Positions 1 to 12,417 of a DNA stretch of 64,000 bases are shown piece by piece; position 1 is the stretch's first letter; each line of letters opens with the position of its first letter. The position numbers were made by a program, and so were the translations under genes. Source of the stretch: Heterobilharzia americana (lineage: Eukaryota; Platyhelminthes; Trematoda; Strigeidida; Schistosomatidae); the NCBI GenBank assembly GCA_944470555.2, contig OX104127.1, positions 134,992,786 through 135,056,785 on the forward strand. The letters are read 5' to 3'. The notes under the pieces are model-generated. The model made no database searches. It was given only the letters and a program-made list of their open reading frames with translations, and had not been told where the DNA came from.

Positions 1-305
1 GGTCCTGATCCTGGAGGAGGAGATTGGTTCCCACTGCATGAGAGCCTTCAATGGTATTGGGGACATCATGATAGCCACTCAAAATTTCAGTGTGTTCGTG
101 GTTGTCGTCTGGGTGACAATATCGGAGTAGATTATTGATTCTCCAGTTGACAGTTTGGAGAGTCCACTCCCATTCCATCTGCTTTCGCGGATTCCTAGCC
201 TAGCACTTCTGTGATATACCTTCTCATCTCTTTTGCAATCTGGACAGACCTGCTAGGCTCATATATGATTCGGAGATTCCATGTCCGCATCCTTACTTTT
301 GCTTT
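1..305 (-). mobile_element. Family A non-LTR retrotransposon, N-terminal endonuclease fragment
   Basis: On the minus strand the sequence near 230-300 translates to RTWNLR and QIAKEMRRY, matching the opening of the APE-type endonuclease in fluke RTE-like polyproteins (typically TWNVRTM...QIAKEMRRY). Stops and frame breaks follow within 100 bases, so it is a decayed copy. It runs off the left edge of the window. Confidence 0.7.
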
Positions 306-533
306 CACCGAGAGGGGAAAAATCGGCTAATTGGCTTCCCGAAAGTTTTCACCAACTGGCGTCATTTCGCCTCTCCAATTCCAGTGAGGAATAATTTTGT
401 TTTTATTTTTCACATTTTGCTTATGTTTTGAAGTTTTGTTAGCGATTGGATTGGTTTTAAGGGGTAGGGTTGCTAGCCCTACTCCCAACCTTCCTTCTTT
501 ACCCGGGCTTAGGACTGGCTAGTAACTAGTGAA
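306..533 (-). mobile_element. Family A retrotransposon 5' leader
   Basis: Lies directly 5' (minus sense) of the endonuclease fragment. 338-533 is repeated at 2811-3006 with about 90% identity and no net length change. It includes the near-palindrome TAGGGTTGCTAGCCCTA. Its position suggests the 5' untranslated region of the element. Confidence 0.55.
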
Positions 534-1285
534 CCTGTTAACCAGGTGAGGTTCTTTGTACAATACTTTCTTCAAATTACATGACTATGGTAGCTAATTA
601 ATGTTAATAGCAACAGTATGATAGGAAATAATACTGAACAATCGGTTGTTTTTAGGTTATCGCGTAGTTACTGGGTTGGTCATTGTATGAAGGGAAGAAG
701 AGAAAAACCACCCGTATGTTTGGCGGAGACCGACTACTCAGTCAGCATAAAAATATTCGCTTTCTATTAACCTCTGTGTAATAACTTTGTGATGAACTAT
801 TGCGAATCCAAGAGCTCACAGTCATCTACCGTGTTATTTTTTTGCAATTTTATTGTTAACTTGTATGATGATGAGTTTGAGGGATTTTAGGAGTGCACGA
901 GAGTACGTTTTACGATTGGTCGACAGTCAAATAGTTAAATCAAGTACAAAAGGAGTAATCTGATATAATACATACGATGAATACATTCTGGTTGCCAAAA
1001 ATTTTAAGCAGGACGCTAGATCGTTTTTCTAACTTTAATTTCATAATGTTCAGTTATTTACTAGTCAGAGGGAGATGATAATTTATAAACAATGTAGACG
1101 GTTCCTAAGGTCAGTGGCAAGTTGTATTTACTTGCCCACGTTTGTTGACAAATGAGCGGGACCTAGTAGGTGAAAATTCATCAGGATGAAACTTGAGGTT
1201 ATGTTGAGGCAACCGTCCAGAAGAGACCGATCAATTCCACGTAGTATTATTATCAGTGAGAAATTATGTGCATCAACAAATAAAA
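534..1285. other. Unassigned intergenic stretch
   Basis: AT-rich sequence with no long open frame, conserved motif or repeat copy that I recognise. Confidence 0.6.
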
Positions 1286-1287
1286 CG

Positions 1288-1525
1288 TGATACCTCCTGC
1301 ACAGTAGGTGGTTCTCATGACTCAGTGGTCTAGTGGATAACTCCCTAGGTCCTGGGTTCGGATTTCAGTAGGAATACGGTCATCAACTGTGAGGCAGGTA
1401 CATCCATCTAATGAGCCATAAAGTGGACAGAATATGCATCTCGTATTCCACTGCTAGCCACCATCGACCATGTAATATGAGAATGAAACCTGTAGAAATA
1501 GCGAGGCTTGCCTTCCAGGACCCCA
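1288..1525 (+). mobile_element. F1 SINE (Sm-alpha-like), decayed
   Basis: A tRNA-like head has an A box (TGGTCTAGTGGATAAC) and B box (GGGTTCGGATT), followed by the Sm-alpha hammerhead region (GCAGGTACATCC ... TTCCACTGCTAGCCACC). The hammerhead core reads CTAATGA instead of CTGANGA and stem II is interrupted, so catalysis is not expected. Confidence 0.7.
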
Positions 1526-1529
1526 TATA

Positions 1530-2810
1530 TCAGTAAAGACTAACGTACTCGATCTAGTATACTAATCACAAGCAACGTAGTTATAGTCATCGATAAATAA
1601 GGAGTAGTTTATCTCTTCAAGATGATGAATGAAAAGTTTAAAGTCCTAGCTTGTGTGTCGATGATATTCTACGGGTAGCTCAAGCCTACACTGATTCGCT
1701 TCGGTAAATGGTTAGATAAAGCCATTGCATTACAGTTGGTGTGATAGATAAGCACTTTGTAAGTCGATATGTTCTGATATATCATAATTCGACTGTCCAC
1801 ATTTCAGCCCAGCGAGATCCCAATAAGTCCAGCAGTAGCTTACCAACAACAAAAATATGAGAAAATCTGTTTATAATCAACCCATAAATCATACTAATCT
1901 AATCTAATTTGTTTCGCTTATTTTTATTATTTTCAATGACAAAAAATGCTATTCATATGATCAATTCGCTACTTTATAAAAGGAAATCTTTTTCTTCATC
2001 TCTCTTGAAAGTTGCCACAGGTTTCATTGTGTCATTCTGTGTTTCTACTGGTTCCTTATCTTCTTCCACAAAAAGAATGAATGGTAAAACATCACAACAA
2101 TAAAAAGTTGAAATGTAAAGTTCAAGTTAATTTGATATTGAATTAAAATAAACAAATAACTTGAGTGTAGACGGATGTATAGATAAACAAATGCAGATAA
2201 TTGACTTCTATGTATATACATATATATAACGATTGACATTAAAATATCACTCCAATCATCGCGTGAATGGTTGATTGTCCAATGTTCATCATTCGAATAG
2301 AGAATATATCCAAATCTTATTTGGTTGACAACTTTCAAACTTCTTTATTAATGATATGAATACAATAATCCTTAGTGTTTCAGCGTAAAATCTTAAGGAT
2401 TTAGTTTAAGTTTAATTCAGCTTAAGACAAACATATCTCAGCCGTAGCTGACAACAACCGAATGTATATATGTTAGTTATATTCATCTGTTACCAACAAA
2501 AAATACAATGTAGCAATCTGTTAGCCATTTAACTATTTTCGTAGTGCTTCCTGAATGTTTCGATGGTTTATCTAGATTACTTGAATCACTAGTGAGTTTT
2601 CAGGCTTTATTATTTAAACAATATGCTAAACACTCTTAAACCGGTATTTGATGTGACTATTCGAAGTCCAGATATCTATCACAGTGTATTTGTCAACTAT
2701 AAACGATCATATAATATCTAAGTCATCATCAGTTCTTCGTTTTAATTTGTAATTTAACATATCTATCCTTGTTCATTTCCTGACTAGCAAGTGGGCTGAA
2801 TTACACAATT
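1530..2810. other. Unassigned intergenic stretch
   Basis: AT-rich sequence. Short open frames of 64-97 codons occur on both strands near 1.9-2.3 kb, but their translations are low-complexity and hydrophobic and look like chance. Confidence 0.6.
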
Positions 2811-3006
2811 CCCGAAAACTTTCACAAACTTGCGTCATTTCGCCTCTCCAATTCCAGTGAGGAATAATTTTGTTTTTATTTTTTACATTTTGTTTGTGAT
2901 TTGAAGTTCTTTTAGCGATTGGATTGGTTTTAAGGGGTAGGGTTGCTAGCTCTATACCTAACCTTCCCTCTTTACCTAGGCTTAGGACCGGCTAGTAATT
3001 AGTGAA
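2811..3006 (-). repeat. Second copy of family A 5' leader
   Basis: About 90% identical to 338-533 over 196 bases with no indels needed. It starts CCCGAAA and ends CTAGTAATTAGTGAA. It has no adjoining coding fragment, so it is a solitary piece. Confidence 0.75.
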
Positions 3007-4100
3007 ATAATTACCTATACGAGGTTTGTATATTTTAATGGTCGTTTCACCATTCCTTATCGACGTCTTACCAGTAATACTTGAAACTGAGGAGTATATT
3101 TCTCCCACAATCCCTGTGAGATAAAAGTAATCATAGGAGTTTTTCACTATAAATTAACAGACTTTCGCTACACACTCTAGAAGGGAAATTTTACTTAAAC
3201 TAATTTGTGTGACCTAACGATATCTTAAGATACAATCTCTTGTGCCATTGCGTGAAAGCAACAACGAGCTGTTTGTGCTGATGTAAGCCAACCATTTTCA
3301 GTGTGAAACTTGGAAATATTTTTCTGTAATAGCGGTGAAGAGTTACACTGAGATTAGTATCTTCGTTTCTTCCAAAACCAAGTGATCACTTTCGAAGAAA
3401 ATCACACGTTCAAAATGAATGCTAGAACTGATCGATAAAGATTAGGTCTTATTTGACACCAGATACTTGATGGTTGCCGATAAGAAAATTTGACTGACAT
3501 TTTGAAGGGGTTTGATGGTTCTCGCTAGGATGTGTCCGCAGCCATAAATCGTTTTAAATTAGATGTTCTGTCCCAAGGTAATCCTTTGAACTACGCTTAT
3601 AGAATAAGTGAGACAACTTCGCATTGCAATTAGTTCATGGTGAGTGAACGGTAGCACACAAAAAGAACAAATGTAGACCATCCTTTCAACTGTCTACAAC
3701 CATCTGTCAATAGTTGAGACTCGTTATTTAATCACATAGCCTGTTGCTGTCGTGGGACTCCACTGTTTGGTAGACTTGCCATAATGACCCACAGCAATTC
3801 TCCATTAACGTATTTCCACGGGATCAGAAATATTCCTAAGAACTGTATATAAAGCACTAAGAAAAAGAAAGACTACGATGAGAGACAGCAGTTTTTTACC
3901 TGTACTTATCAGGATGAGAATATATGACCATTTGGTCTGACTGATAAAGTGTACTGGATTCCTCTGTAAATGCCTGAAATATACACCTCCTCTAACGATA
4001 AAGAAAGCCTGTACTACTGCATTTGAACACTTGGTGCAGCAGTGATGGTAAACAACAATAATGCACAATATGCTGAAATGCATTCAGTAAGTGTGTTGGG
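3007..4100. other. Unassigned intergenic stretch
   Basis: I see nothing recognisable. A 92-codon minus-strand frame at 3805-4083 has no family resemblance and probably occurs by chance next to the retrotransposon remnant. Confidence 0.5.
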
Positions 4101-4104
4101 TTTG

Positions 4105-5045
4105 ATGATTAAGATGTAGATGATTTACACATGTATTCGAACCAGTAGGGTTGAATATGAGTCATATTACCTAGAGTCTTAAGCTGTCGATGTCTGCTCC
4201 TGTGTAAACTACAACCAGGATTTCTGCATCTCTGTATATGGCTAAGATTAACAGTAAGAGACTTCATGGAGTGATGTCCCATTTTAATCTGGACACCTTT
4301 AACCTCATACAAGCCTGAACCTACTTCCATTGACATTTCGCTATACGTCAGACAGCCACTATGCATTCCCCGAACACCTAAGTTGATGAAGGTTTGGAAT
4401 CTCATCAACTCACTTCTTTCCCTTAAAATTCATCTCCTAACTTCCACACTATTATTGTGGTATTATGACGATGAACGGCCCATACTACGAAAATTATGGT
4501 AGCTGAAAACCTGAAGCTTCTTCACCTCGTCTACTTTTTATGGCTATGTTTGCTGCACAGTATAATCAAGCTTTAATAGACAACTGGATATCATGGCGCA
4601 GCTATAAGTGGCATAAGTTGGTGGGGGCCAAATGAACCTTTTGCACCCATGCTAAGATTTTGTCATTCACTGACTCAATACACCAAATTGACTGCCCAGG
4701 TAAATGAAGTGGTCAGCGCACCTAACCACTTCATTCCCTTTTGTCAGACGTCACCAACGTGGCCAAGTCCTGCAGGAACAATATACATTTGAACGATGAA
4801 CATTACACCTCAAATATTTGCAAATTATTAGTTAGCTGTCCAGAAGACTACATCTTGTCAGCATTTCCACCAGTTGGACTTCGTCATCTGTGTACTTTTG
4901 ATTTACAAAGGAGTCTTGTGTGACGACGAGAGGTCTAGAAAAGTTAGACCATGCGAAAGAGACCTTCATAGGTAGATCTGTGATAAAATTAAAGAAGAAT
5001 GAAGAGAGTGAACACGAATTTAAGTACACAGCCCATCTTAAATCT
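4105..5045 (-). pseudogene. Family B RTE-like retrotransposon, RT to C-terminus remnant
   Basis: On the minus strand the RT catalytic box reads YTDDE (4880-4894), followed across frames by segments matching the RTE thumb and C-terminus: LTNNLQIF, then CAANIA, KSVDE-like text, and finally HRSRHRQLKTLGNMTH at about 4160-4210, equivalent to the RDRQWLETLSDM end. Several stops and frame shifts make it nonfunctional. It is truncated at its 5' end. Confidence 0.7.
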
Positions 5046-5684
5046 CATCCTAACCTATAACACGCCTATGGAAGTTTGGATACAGCGCTTGTAACAAATG
5101 ATTATAAAAGTGTAATATCCACTATGGTATATACGAAAATAATCAGTAAAAATATAATGACTCATTCAAATACCATAGATGTTTGAATAGTTAGTTATAA
5201 CTTGATTATATCTGCAGACAAGACTCATTTTCGCACATGAGAAGTATTTAGAAATTGGTCAATAGGATCTTTGTTCAACCTATGGGATAGGCAAATCAAA
5301 CCATTATAAGCAATAACTACAACAGTTTCTGCAAGTGGGAAAACCTGATAGATTGATTTCCTGTGTTTTACTTCACTGATGTTTATAAGCAGGAGTTTGA
5401 GCAACCTATCAACAAAATCATACTCATGTATTCATATTCCAGAATGTTAATTATTCTCCTTACCATCAAATAATGATAAGTAATATATGTTAACGAGTGG
5501 AACTGAAAAATGATCCAATTAGTGCTAGGTTTTGAACCTAAAGACCACTGATTCAAGTCCCAGCGCTCCCCAGACTGTCATTTTAGCCTCACTAAACACC
5601 CCATATTATAAATATCGGTTTATTACGCCTCAGGTACCTTAGAGAGTTTCACTAATAATTAGAAATATTTGTTATGTTTTTTAA
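5046..5684. other. Unassigned stretch with tRNA-like fragment
   Basis: Mostly unremarkable. Near 5515-5580 a tRNA-like fragment with a B-box-like GATTCAAGTCCC may be a SINE relic. No gene seen. Confidence 0.4.
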
Positions 5685-5689
5685 AATTA

Positions 5690-6370
5690 GTTGATTTCAA
5701 GTTGGTATTCATCTCAGACTGACATCAGTTCGCACTAGTATGTAAATCCCCAACATAGTGTACCTGCAACCATATCAGGGATCGAATCCCAGGCCTTCAG
5801 ACCTCGTGGTAAGCAGGTTAACTATTATAGTGGCTGAGTTTCAATTCAGCGGTCCACATTTTCTCACTTCCATCAGTTTATTCTTGAACACGAATTTCAT
5901 CCAGTGCTACTGGTGAGCTTTTGTCCCAGCCCCAGACTTAATTTACCCCATAGACCGCAAATTCTTATTGAAATTTCGTAACGAATACTACCTTGGAATC
6001 AGTCATTTCCCACAAACCCGGAAATGTAATACTGCTAAGGGCTCCTTAGTAACTTTCTTCAAGATAAGATGCCCCGAAACTCCAGTGTGAAGTCATGACC
6101 TGGGAGGCAAATCAAGTTGAACATGAGGTCAAATACTCACTGATAGTATTGGGTGGAGATTGCGTTACATGGTGAATTGGTAGAAGTGATACAACATGGA
6201 CCATTGGATTCCGACCCCAAGGTTCAGTGCCAACACGATTTGCACGACAATTGGAGGTCCTACATTCAGTCCCTGGTAAGGTCATTGGGTTTCAGTGTGA
6301 GACGAAACATCTGAACAGTACTACTGAGTGTTCAATGGTTTTCCGACTGATGATGGTTCTTAATGAGCAC
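5690..6370. mobile_element. F2 foldback element, strongly decayed
   Basis: The left end (minus sense) has ATTCATCTCAGACTGACATC and a B-box-like GGGATCGAATCCC. The body includes AAGTCATGACCTGGG and CATGGACCATTGGATTCCGA, both standard F2 body text. The right end retains GACGAAACA and CCGACTGATG. Hammerhead cores are not complete. Confidence 0.6.
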
Positions 6371-6398
6371 TACCGTGAAGTTATAAATAAGTTCATTA

Positions 6399-6497
<99 letters not shown>

Positions 6498-6501
6498 CAG
6501 T
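6399..6501. repeat. (TAG)n microsatellite
   Basis: About 34 near-perfect TAG units ending in one variant unit, directly after the right end of an F2 element. It creates artificial poly-Val or poly-Leu open frames on both strands that should not be called as genes. Confidence 0.97.
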
Positions 6502-8150
6502 AAGAGGGGTATGGGGATAGAGTAATCGGAGAAGTGTGTCAGCTGATGCATGGAATGCATTAATGTCAAATCATATAAGAGTTTGACATTATGCAGCAAT
6601 ACAGAAGTGAAAACTGAAAATGCAGTTATTGATATTTCAAATAAGTTTTCAATACACGTATGCAAAAAGTGGCTAAGTATCTTGAAATGCACTTTTCAGA
6701 AAACTTTCTTTTCAGTTATGTTTGACCATAACAGAAAGTAACCAGTGTTGCCTGTAGTTCAGTTTGAGTGCAATGATCTATTCAACGATAATGGTTATAT
6801 ACTGGAGCAATGAAACATGTATGCTGGATCAGAAAAGTAATACAATAATTTACCCAGAGTTTTGCGTAATCTCCCTCCTTAATCGATTTAAATGTGAATT
6901 AACCGCAATTGAAACAACTTTTAATATGGAAAGTTAATTTGTGTGCATCACATTGATGCCAAAATATTTTACCCAGAATACTTCGTTCTATCGCAGGCTG
7001 AAGTGCTGTTCTTCTATTTCTTGGTCAGTAATAATTCACAAGTTAAAGTTTGATTTTTGTTTTGAATAACTATGAATTTTAGAATACGCTTTCACTTATA
7101 TTTCGAACTTATTACTTGGATGTACCTGTGCTTGGTTGTAGACCTACCGATAGATGCATGAACCCGTGCTAAAATCGGGCGTAATACATTTGAAAGTTAG
7201 TGCTATAATCCAAGATGGAACTTAGCTGAACTGCCTTAATTCCCTCAGAACTTTTATAATGGAAAACAGGTACATTAAACTTACTGGATTTGTTTCCCTG
7301 TTCATTTTAACATCAAGAAAGCAGTACATAAAGAAGAATTACGCTACTTATTTTCATTCTACATCCTCCCGTAACCATGTATTTAATTACCATCCAACTG
7401 ACAGTCCAGGTTTTGTGTATCTTTCGATCTGGAGGTAAACGTTGGTATCGTTTTTAGAAATATTTTGCAGTCAGCTGTGACACTTAGACATCTGGTTATT
7501 GATCTTATCAATCGAATTAAGCTCAAGTACGTGAATAATGTAGACTGAAGTCATAAGAGAGACACACTGGCTATTCATTGAATGTTTTTAAATTTTTGCA
7601 GTAAAATTGTTTGGTATTATTCTCACCATTAAGATCCCTTTAACAATATATTCTTCACTTTCAGTGCTCAATCTAACCTGAGTACACACGTGATAGAATC
7701 GTATTACATTCATGAGTGGTATTTTCAGAACTTTTATGGAGCACCTTACACCTACGGACGTGTGATTCTTTAGATAAACTTGTCTTGCTAAATATTGATT
7801 AGGTTTCATTCTCTTGCCAGTCTAATAACTATGGCTTTCTTAGGGCAACCAAATGACCCACCATAATTGCATACCATGGCGTCAACCTGATAAAAACTCT
7901 AAATGACACGGTTGAATGGTGTGGATGTTTGCTCTGCCGGCCAATAAAACCGGAGATGTTATTTGCACAGGTTAATACTAGTCCAGCGTAGTTATCCAAC
8001 TACTGTGAACCTCCTCGCTATCTCGATGGATATCAACAAAAAAACCTTTAGAATTAAATTAACAGTAATAGCGATCGACGATATCGATATAGATTGATCA
8101 GTGGCGTAGGTATCCAATGCATGGATGGGCCAGCTGAACATAAGGATTCC
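6502..8150. other. Unassigned intergenic stretch
   Basis: AT-rich, with frames of 63-73 codons only. No motif or repeat recognised. Confidence 0.55.
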
Positions 8151-8200
8151 GTCCAGTGCATTGGGAACAATTCAACCGAGAGGCGAGAGAATCCAGCTTC

Positions 8201-8530
8201 CTAATTCATGTAGTCACTTTTGCTGGAGCAGGTGATATGATCAACCTTACGAAGATGGGTGGTATTCTGTCTGGAATGGCGTTTTTTGTTCGCTGTTGCG
8301 TTTGCCTTAAAAGTAGTGTACAAACAGCCTGGGTTCATGACATCTTGTTGAGAAAGGAGTAATATTCCTGAAAGGTGAGCTGCATCTTCTCTGCAATATC
8401 GTTTAGACTCATTGAGACATATCCGTGCACATCTGCCCACGAGATTAGCAGGGTAAAACGATCCGAATGCCTGGCGAATGTGAATGTATCGGAGCTGAAC
8501 ATTTGCGAGAGTTTCGGGATTCACAGACAA
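8201..8530 (-). other. Unidentified 109-codon open frame, possible TE relic
   Basis: A minus-strand frame of 109 codons (begins MSVNPETLANVQLRY, contains GRCARICLNESKRYC) in a patch of higher GC than its surroundings. The complementary strand is also open for long stretches. The text looks less random than nearby frames, but I cannot match it to a family. A 5' or gag-like part of a retroelement is possible. No promoter or splice context was seen. Confidence 0.25.
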
Positions 8531-8559
8531 GTTTTGAGGGGGGGGGCGTTAACATAGTG

Positions 8560-10650
8560 CTCTGGAGCTACCATTCATTTTCATGTGAGTGTATTGCTGT
8601 AATGTTTCCTGCTCGATGACGGGATCGATCCTCCAGGTTTTTGGACGATGATGTTCCAGGCTGAAACTGGGAACTGAGTCAAAAACTTAAGTAAGACTCT
8701 CTCTCTCTCTGATTTAGCTTCATCTTCGTTTAAGGTAAGCTGACACAAAAGCCTCTCCAAGCATTAGTTTAACCAAGTCATTTTTGAGGGTTCACTCAAA
8801 ACTAATACCATTCTTTCACTAATATTAGAGAATGAATAAGGTTTGTGTCATAAATATATCACTCGGCACTTTAGATGTTATATTTTCATTTCTTACAAAT
8901 CCCTGACCTTCTTCAAGAAAATTATGTGGTAGCTAATGCCTAAGTTGGATTATCTTCACAATAGTGTTCAGCTCGAGCTCACTCTAATTCGGTATTTATT
9001 TGGAATCAGGAACACTGAAAGGTTGCTTCCTCCGAATTTAGGAGTCTTCATTAGTGTACAACTAATACTGCATGCATTATACTACTTAGGAGTATCAAGT
9101 ATAATTGCCATCAAAGCACACTAATGAACAGTGTGTGTGGTTGGAAACTGCTTACTCTGATCTTTGGATTTCGGTGGTCAGATCAGACTGATCTACAACC
9201 TAAATAGCCATGTTGCTCGTTTGGCTTTGCGTTCATCAGTGGTGTAAACGAACAAATTCAGCTCGAAAAGCCAAACTGTTCAGATCACCTGCACCATTCT
9301 ATTATTCTAAATGAAGTTGGAATACGATTTTCATTATTATCCAGCTTCTGTTAACTTCACATTTAGCGGAACTGGCGATAAACTTTAGGAATAGAAGTCT
9401 CTTTTCACTGTTAACTTAATTTCTCTCATGCATCGTGGCTTCGTATCAAAAGTCCACCTTAGAGGTAGTCATTTTGAACAAGTAGTTGTTAATTGTCTGG
9501 ACTATACTATTATATAGTATTAGAAAACAAACTTGGTATTACGTGAACACCAAGAGATGCACAATGCAAAATAATAAATCTGCGTTATGAAGGCACAAGA
9601 AACGGATGAGAGCATAGGAACAAACAAAGATGTAGATTGTGGAAGGAGCCATCTCAAAGATGCATCCGAAGAGGTTATCAATGCTTTAAAAGTTTTACTT
9701 TTCGACAGTACAAAAGACAAGAAAACCTCAGCATGATCGCAACTGACTTCTATTCTGAGTCATTTCTACTACTGTCTTAACCCACTGATTTGCATAATCT
9801 CTTCGACTCAGTTTACGGAGTCATGAAAAACCTGCAGATACTAACCCAACCCGACTATTAATATAAGGGTAAAACTTGGGCACAATGGTCGACTGTAATT
9901 CTATTCTAGTCTGTTTATTAGAAATATCATACAGTGAAATAGTAGCATTTACTGGATATTTTGGGAATGATATCTGGTTTCAATTCATTAACCGCTACAT
10001 TGAAGTTAAGACCTTCCTCTAGCACTTTCACTTCCAGTGAATGCTACTAACCAACCCGACTATTTTTTACTCAATACTGACACATCATACACCGGTCACC
10101 TCTAAGTTTCTTCCAATTAGTCCCAGAGTTTGTAGCGAAATGATTCATTTTAAGTCATTTCTCATTCAAAGAGATCTTATCAAAAATATAGATGCCCAAA
10201 TTATTTGTTCGTTTTCCACTGGCTTAATCCATAACAACAAACAATAATTTATAAGTTTATTCAAAATCTTGTTTTTTCTTGCTAATTTAAATTCCTGAAT
10301 GACAGTCATGCATCGATTCCCTGTTTCCTCAAAGAAATACTAAATTCATTTGAGATGTCATGATGTTTGTGAATTGCTTATTTTGCGAAATTGGCGCACA
10401 ACAAAAAAATAACTGAATTAACATAAAAAGACCTGGGCTGGGGAAGAAACCAGAATATATCGGGAAAAATCAATATGTTGAGCAAAAAATTTTCGTTCCT
10501 GACTAGCCACTTCGTTTGAAAAGTTAATTGGCATTTGCCAGACTTAATTTTGAGCACAGTAGACAAGTTTCACATCATATTTTTAAAATCTATGATTTCC
10601 GATAATTTTCTTTACTGAAGTGAACTGATTAGCATCATTTTAAATTCATC
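8560..10650. other. Unassigned intergenic stretch
   Basis: AT-rich sequence with a short CT tract near 8700. A 49-codon frame at 9587-9736 is discussed as a finding. No supportable gene. Confidence 0.5.
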
Positions 10651-10654
10651 TTGG

Positions 10655-10850
10655 TGACCAATGGTGGAAACCAGGATGCACGTTTCGTCCCACTTGGGGC
10701 TCGTCAGCCAGATGTACCTGCACCTCAGTGAGTGACGTCGTTCCCACCGAGACTAGAACCCTCTATTAATCATTTCAAACTCCAAAGCGTTATCCACTAG
10801 GTCACTGGGACACGGGAGACATCACTTGTGCAACGGGTATTGGTTCTTTA
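10655..10850 (-). mobile_element. F1 SINE (Sm-alpha-like), fairly complete
   Basis: In minus sense it reads leader (CCGTTGCACAAGTGATG), A box (AGTGACCTAGTGGATAACGC), a B-box-like GAGGGTTCTAGTC, then GTGCAGGTACATC and the hammerhead. Order and spacing match the other F1 copies. Confidence 0.8.
10669..10713 (-). ncRNA. Hammerhead ribozyme in F1 SINE, complete core
   Basis: Minus sense: stem I strand ATCTGG, core CTGACGA, stem II GCCC/GGAC around CAAGTG (one C-A mismatch), then GAAA, a very short stem III, and the AUC cleavage triplet followed by CTGG. All invariant core bases are present. Stem I relies on two G-U wobbles, so activity would be reduced. As in Sm-alpha, stem III has essentially no loop. 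Confidence 0.7.
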
Positions 10851-11739
10851 CTGATAATTTTAATCCCCGGTTACTGTTTCGTGGCTTTTTTAACAAATGA
10901 CAAATTGACCTAAGTACTCCAAATGACTGCAGTCAGACAATCATAAGATATACTTTTTTTAAGTATTTTATACGTAGACCGATGATAAGTCATAGCATAC
11001 ATTGTCAAGTCTTATTTCACACACAGCTACTTTTTTTACAGATAGATTATCCTGATGTCAGTAGTTCGATGCTTTCCTGCTCAAAGATTTGTCAGTTGAA
11101 TATCCAGAGACTGTATAGGGACGCTATACAGTATTCCAGTACCCAGTATCCACCGAATAGGACAGTAAGCTAACTTGTTCAGATAGTATTGAAATAAAAC
11201 TGATTGTTTCTAGCGTGCTTTAACAATGCTGGAAATGGTAAGTTCCAGATTCGGTTTGTATGAATAGCTTACAGACCTTAAGCATACATATTCCCTGAAA
11301 AGGTTTAGGCATGGTTTTTCTACTACAGTAGATCACAAGGCATTCTGAATGTATTCAGTATACTTTAATACTAGTAAAAGCTCAAGGTACTAAGAGTTTA
11401 TCGTGAAACCAGTTCTCCAAACATTATTATTGACTGAAAGTATGATTATCTTTAGCCTAGATTAATTCTATCCGAATCTAATCAACTTTTGCGCTTCGCG
11501 AGTGCACTCAATATAGTCTGGTATTAATAACTAGCTTGATAACTGAACTATTACTAGGCAACACTTAGAATTTTTATTTGTTTACTTTATTAGTGAATTC
11601 AGTTTCTGTTTTCTATAGAAAAGAAGATGAATTCATATTATGATTGTTTTATCCGGGCACGTACTTCATGCTTAATTCTAAAAGCCTACATTTCATGGCC
11701 CATGGTATCTACAATGTTTAGCCTGAATATTTGACCTCA
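10851..11739. other. Unassigned stretch upstream of Musashi-like gene
   Basis: AT-rich. A 63-codon frame at 10982-11173 has no recognisable motif. Nothing else seen. Confidence 0.5.
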
Positions 11740-12187
11740 TCATTATGATTGGTCAATTTCGATAGCGTATTTAGTTATAGATTATATAAACCAGTAATAT
11801 TTTAGAATTCTTGACCTTTAGTGAAATTCCTGTCTAGTGATTGGCTAGAATTAGCTTCCAATATAATACATCGCTTTGATTGACTTAAAAATAAGAACAT
11901 TTTTAAACTATTCGTCACAATACGCATTAGTTACAGCTTGTTAGTTGCTTCGTAGTGTTTACCATTTAGTGACGTAGTTATTTCCATGCTTATAATTGTC
12001 GTGTAAATAGATTTAATTCACCTTATAATCATTTACAACTATCTTATTATCAACGAGTACTGGAATTTGTAAATTCGAAAATCACATTTACACATAACAT
12101 TACAATTTTGACTAGTATTTTTGGAACTTAATATTAGCTCATATCTACAAACACGCAGATACACATACATACAATCATAATAATAAT
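11740..12187 (+). promoter_or_regulatory. Putative promoter / 5' UTR of Musashi-like gene
   Basis: AT-rich sequence immediately upstream of the start exon. It contains a TATA-like ATTATATAAACC near 11781 and reversed CCAAT boxes (GATTGG) near 11748 and 11839. The 5' UTR near 12150 is rich in ACATACA repeats. No transcription start can be read directly, and trans-splicing, common in flukes, cannot be excluded. Confidence 0.25.
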
Positions 12188-12417
12188 ATGACAGTCAGTC
12201 GTCCAAAACCAAGTGCTAGTCCATCAGATGATTCAGCAGTTGGTGATATGAATAGCAATGGGACAAGTACAACAAGTAGTAGCAATGGCGAGGCTACTTG
12301 TCCGGAAACTACTTCAACAACGACAGAAAGTCTAACTGAATCGTATACAAAATTAGCATTGAGTAAAAGACAAACATCTCTAGTGATAGAATCTACAGCT
12401 GATTCAAACGATCCAGG
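12188..12417 (+). CDS. msi: Musashi-like exon 1 (start exon)
   Basis: Codes for 76 residues plus two bases of a Gly codon, from [16 protein letters not shown] to ADSNDPG. The composition is Ser/Thr/Asn-rich with no domain. The donor is GG|GTAAGT. The open frame runs three bases further to a TAA inside the intron, so the exon is easily mistaken for a complete 77-residue ORF. The split Gly codon is completed by the first base of exon 2. Confidence 0.85.

Noticed and set aside
6227..6692. Long poly-Val and poly-Leu open frames on both strands
   Set aside because: They are created by the (TAG)n microsatellite and have no coding basis.
9200..9285. Inverted match GTTTGGCTTT / AAAAGCCAAAC suggesting a hairpin RNA
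   Set aside because: Single short imperfect stem with no loop conservation or repeat copy to support it.
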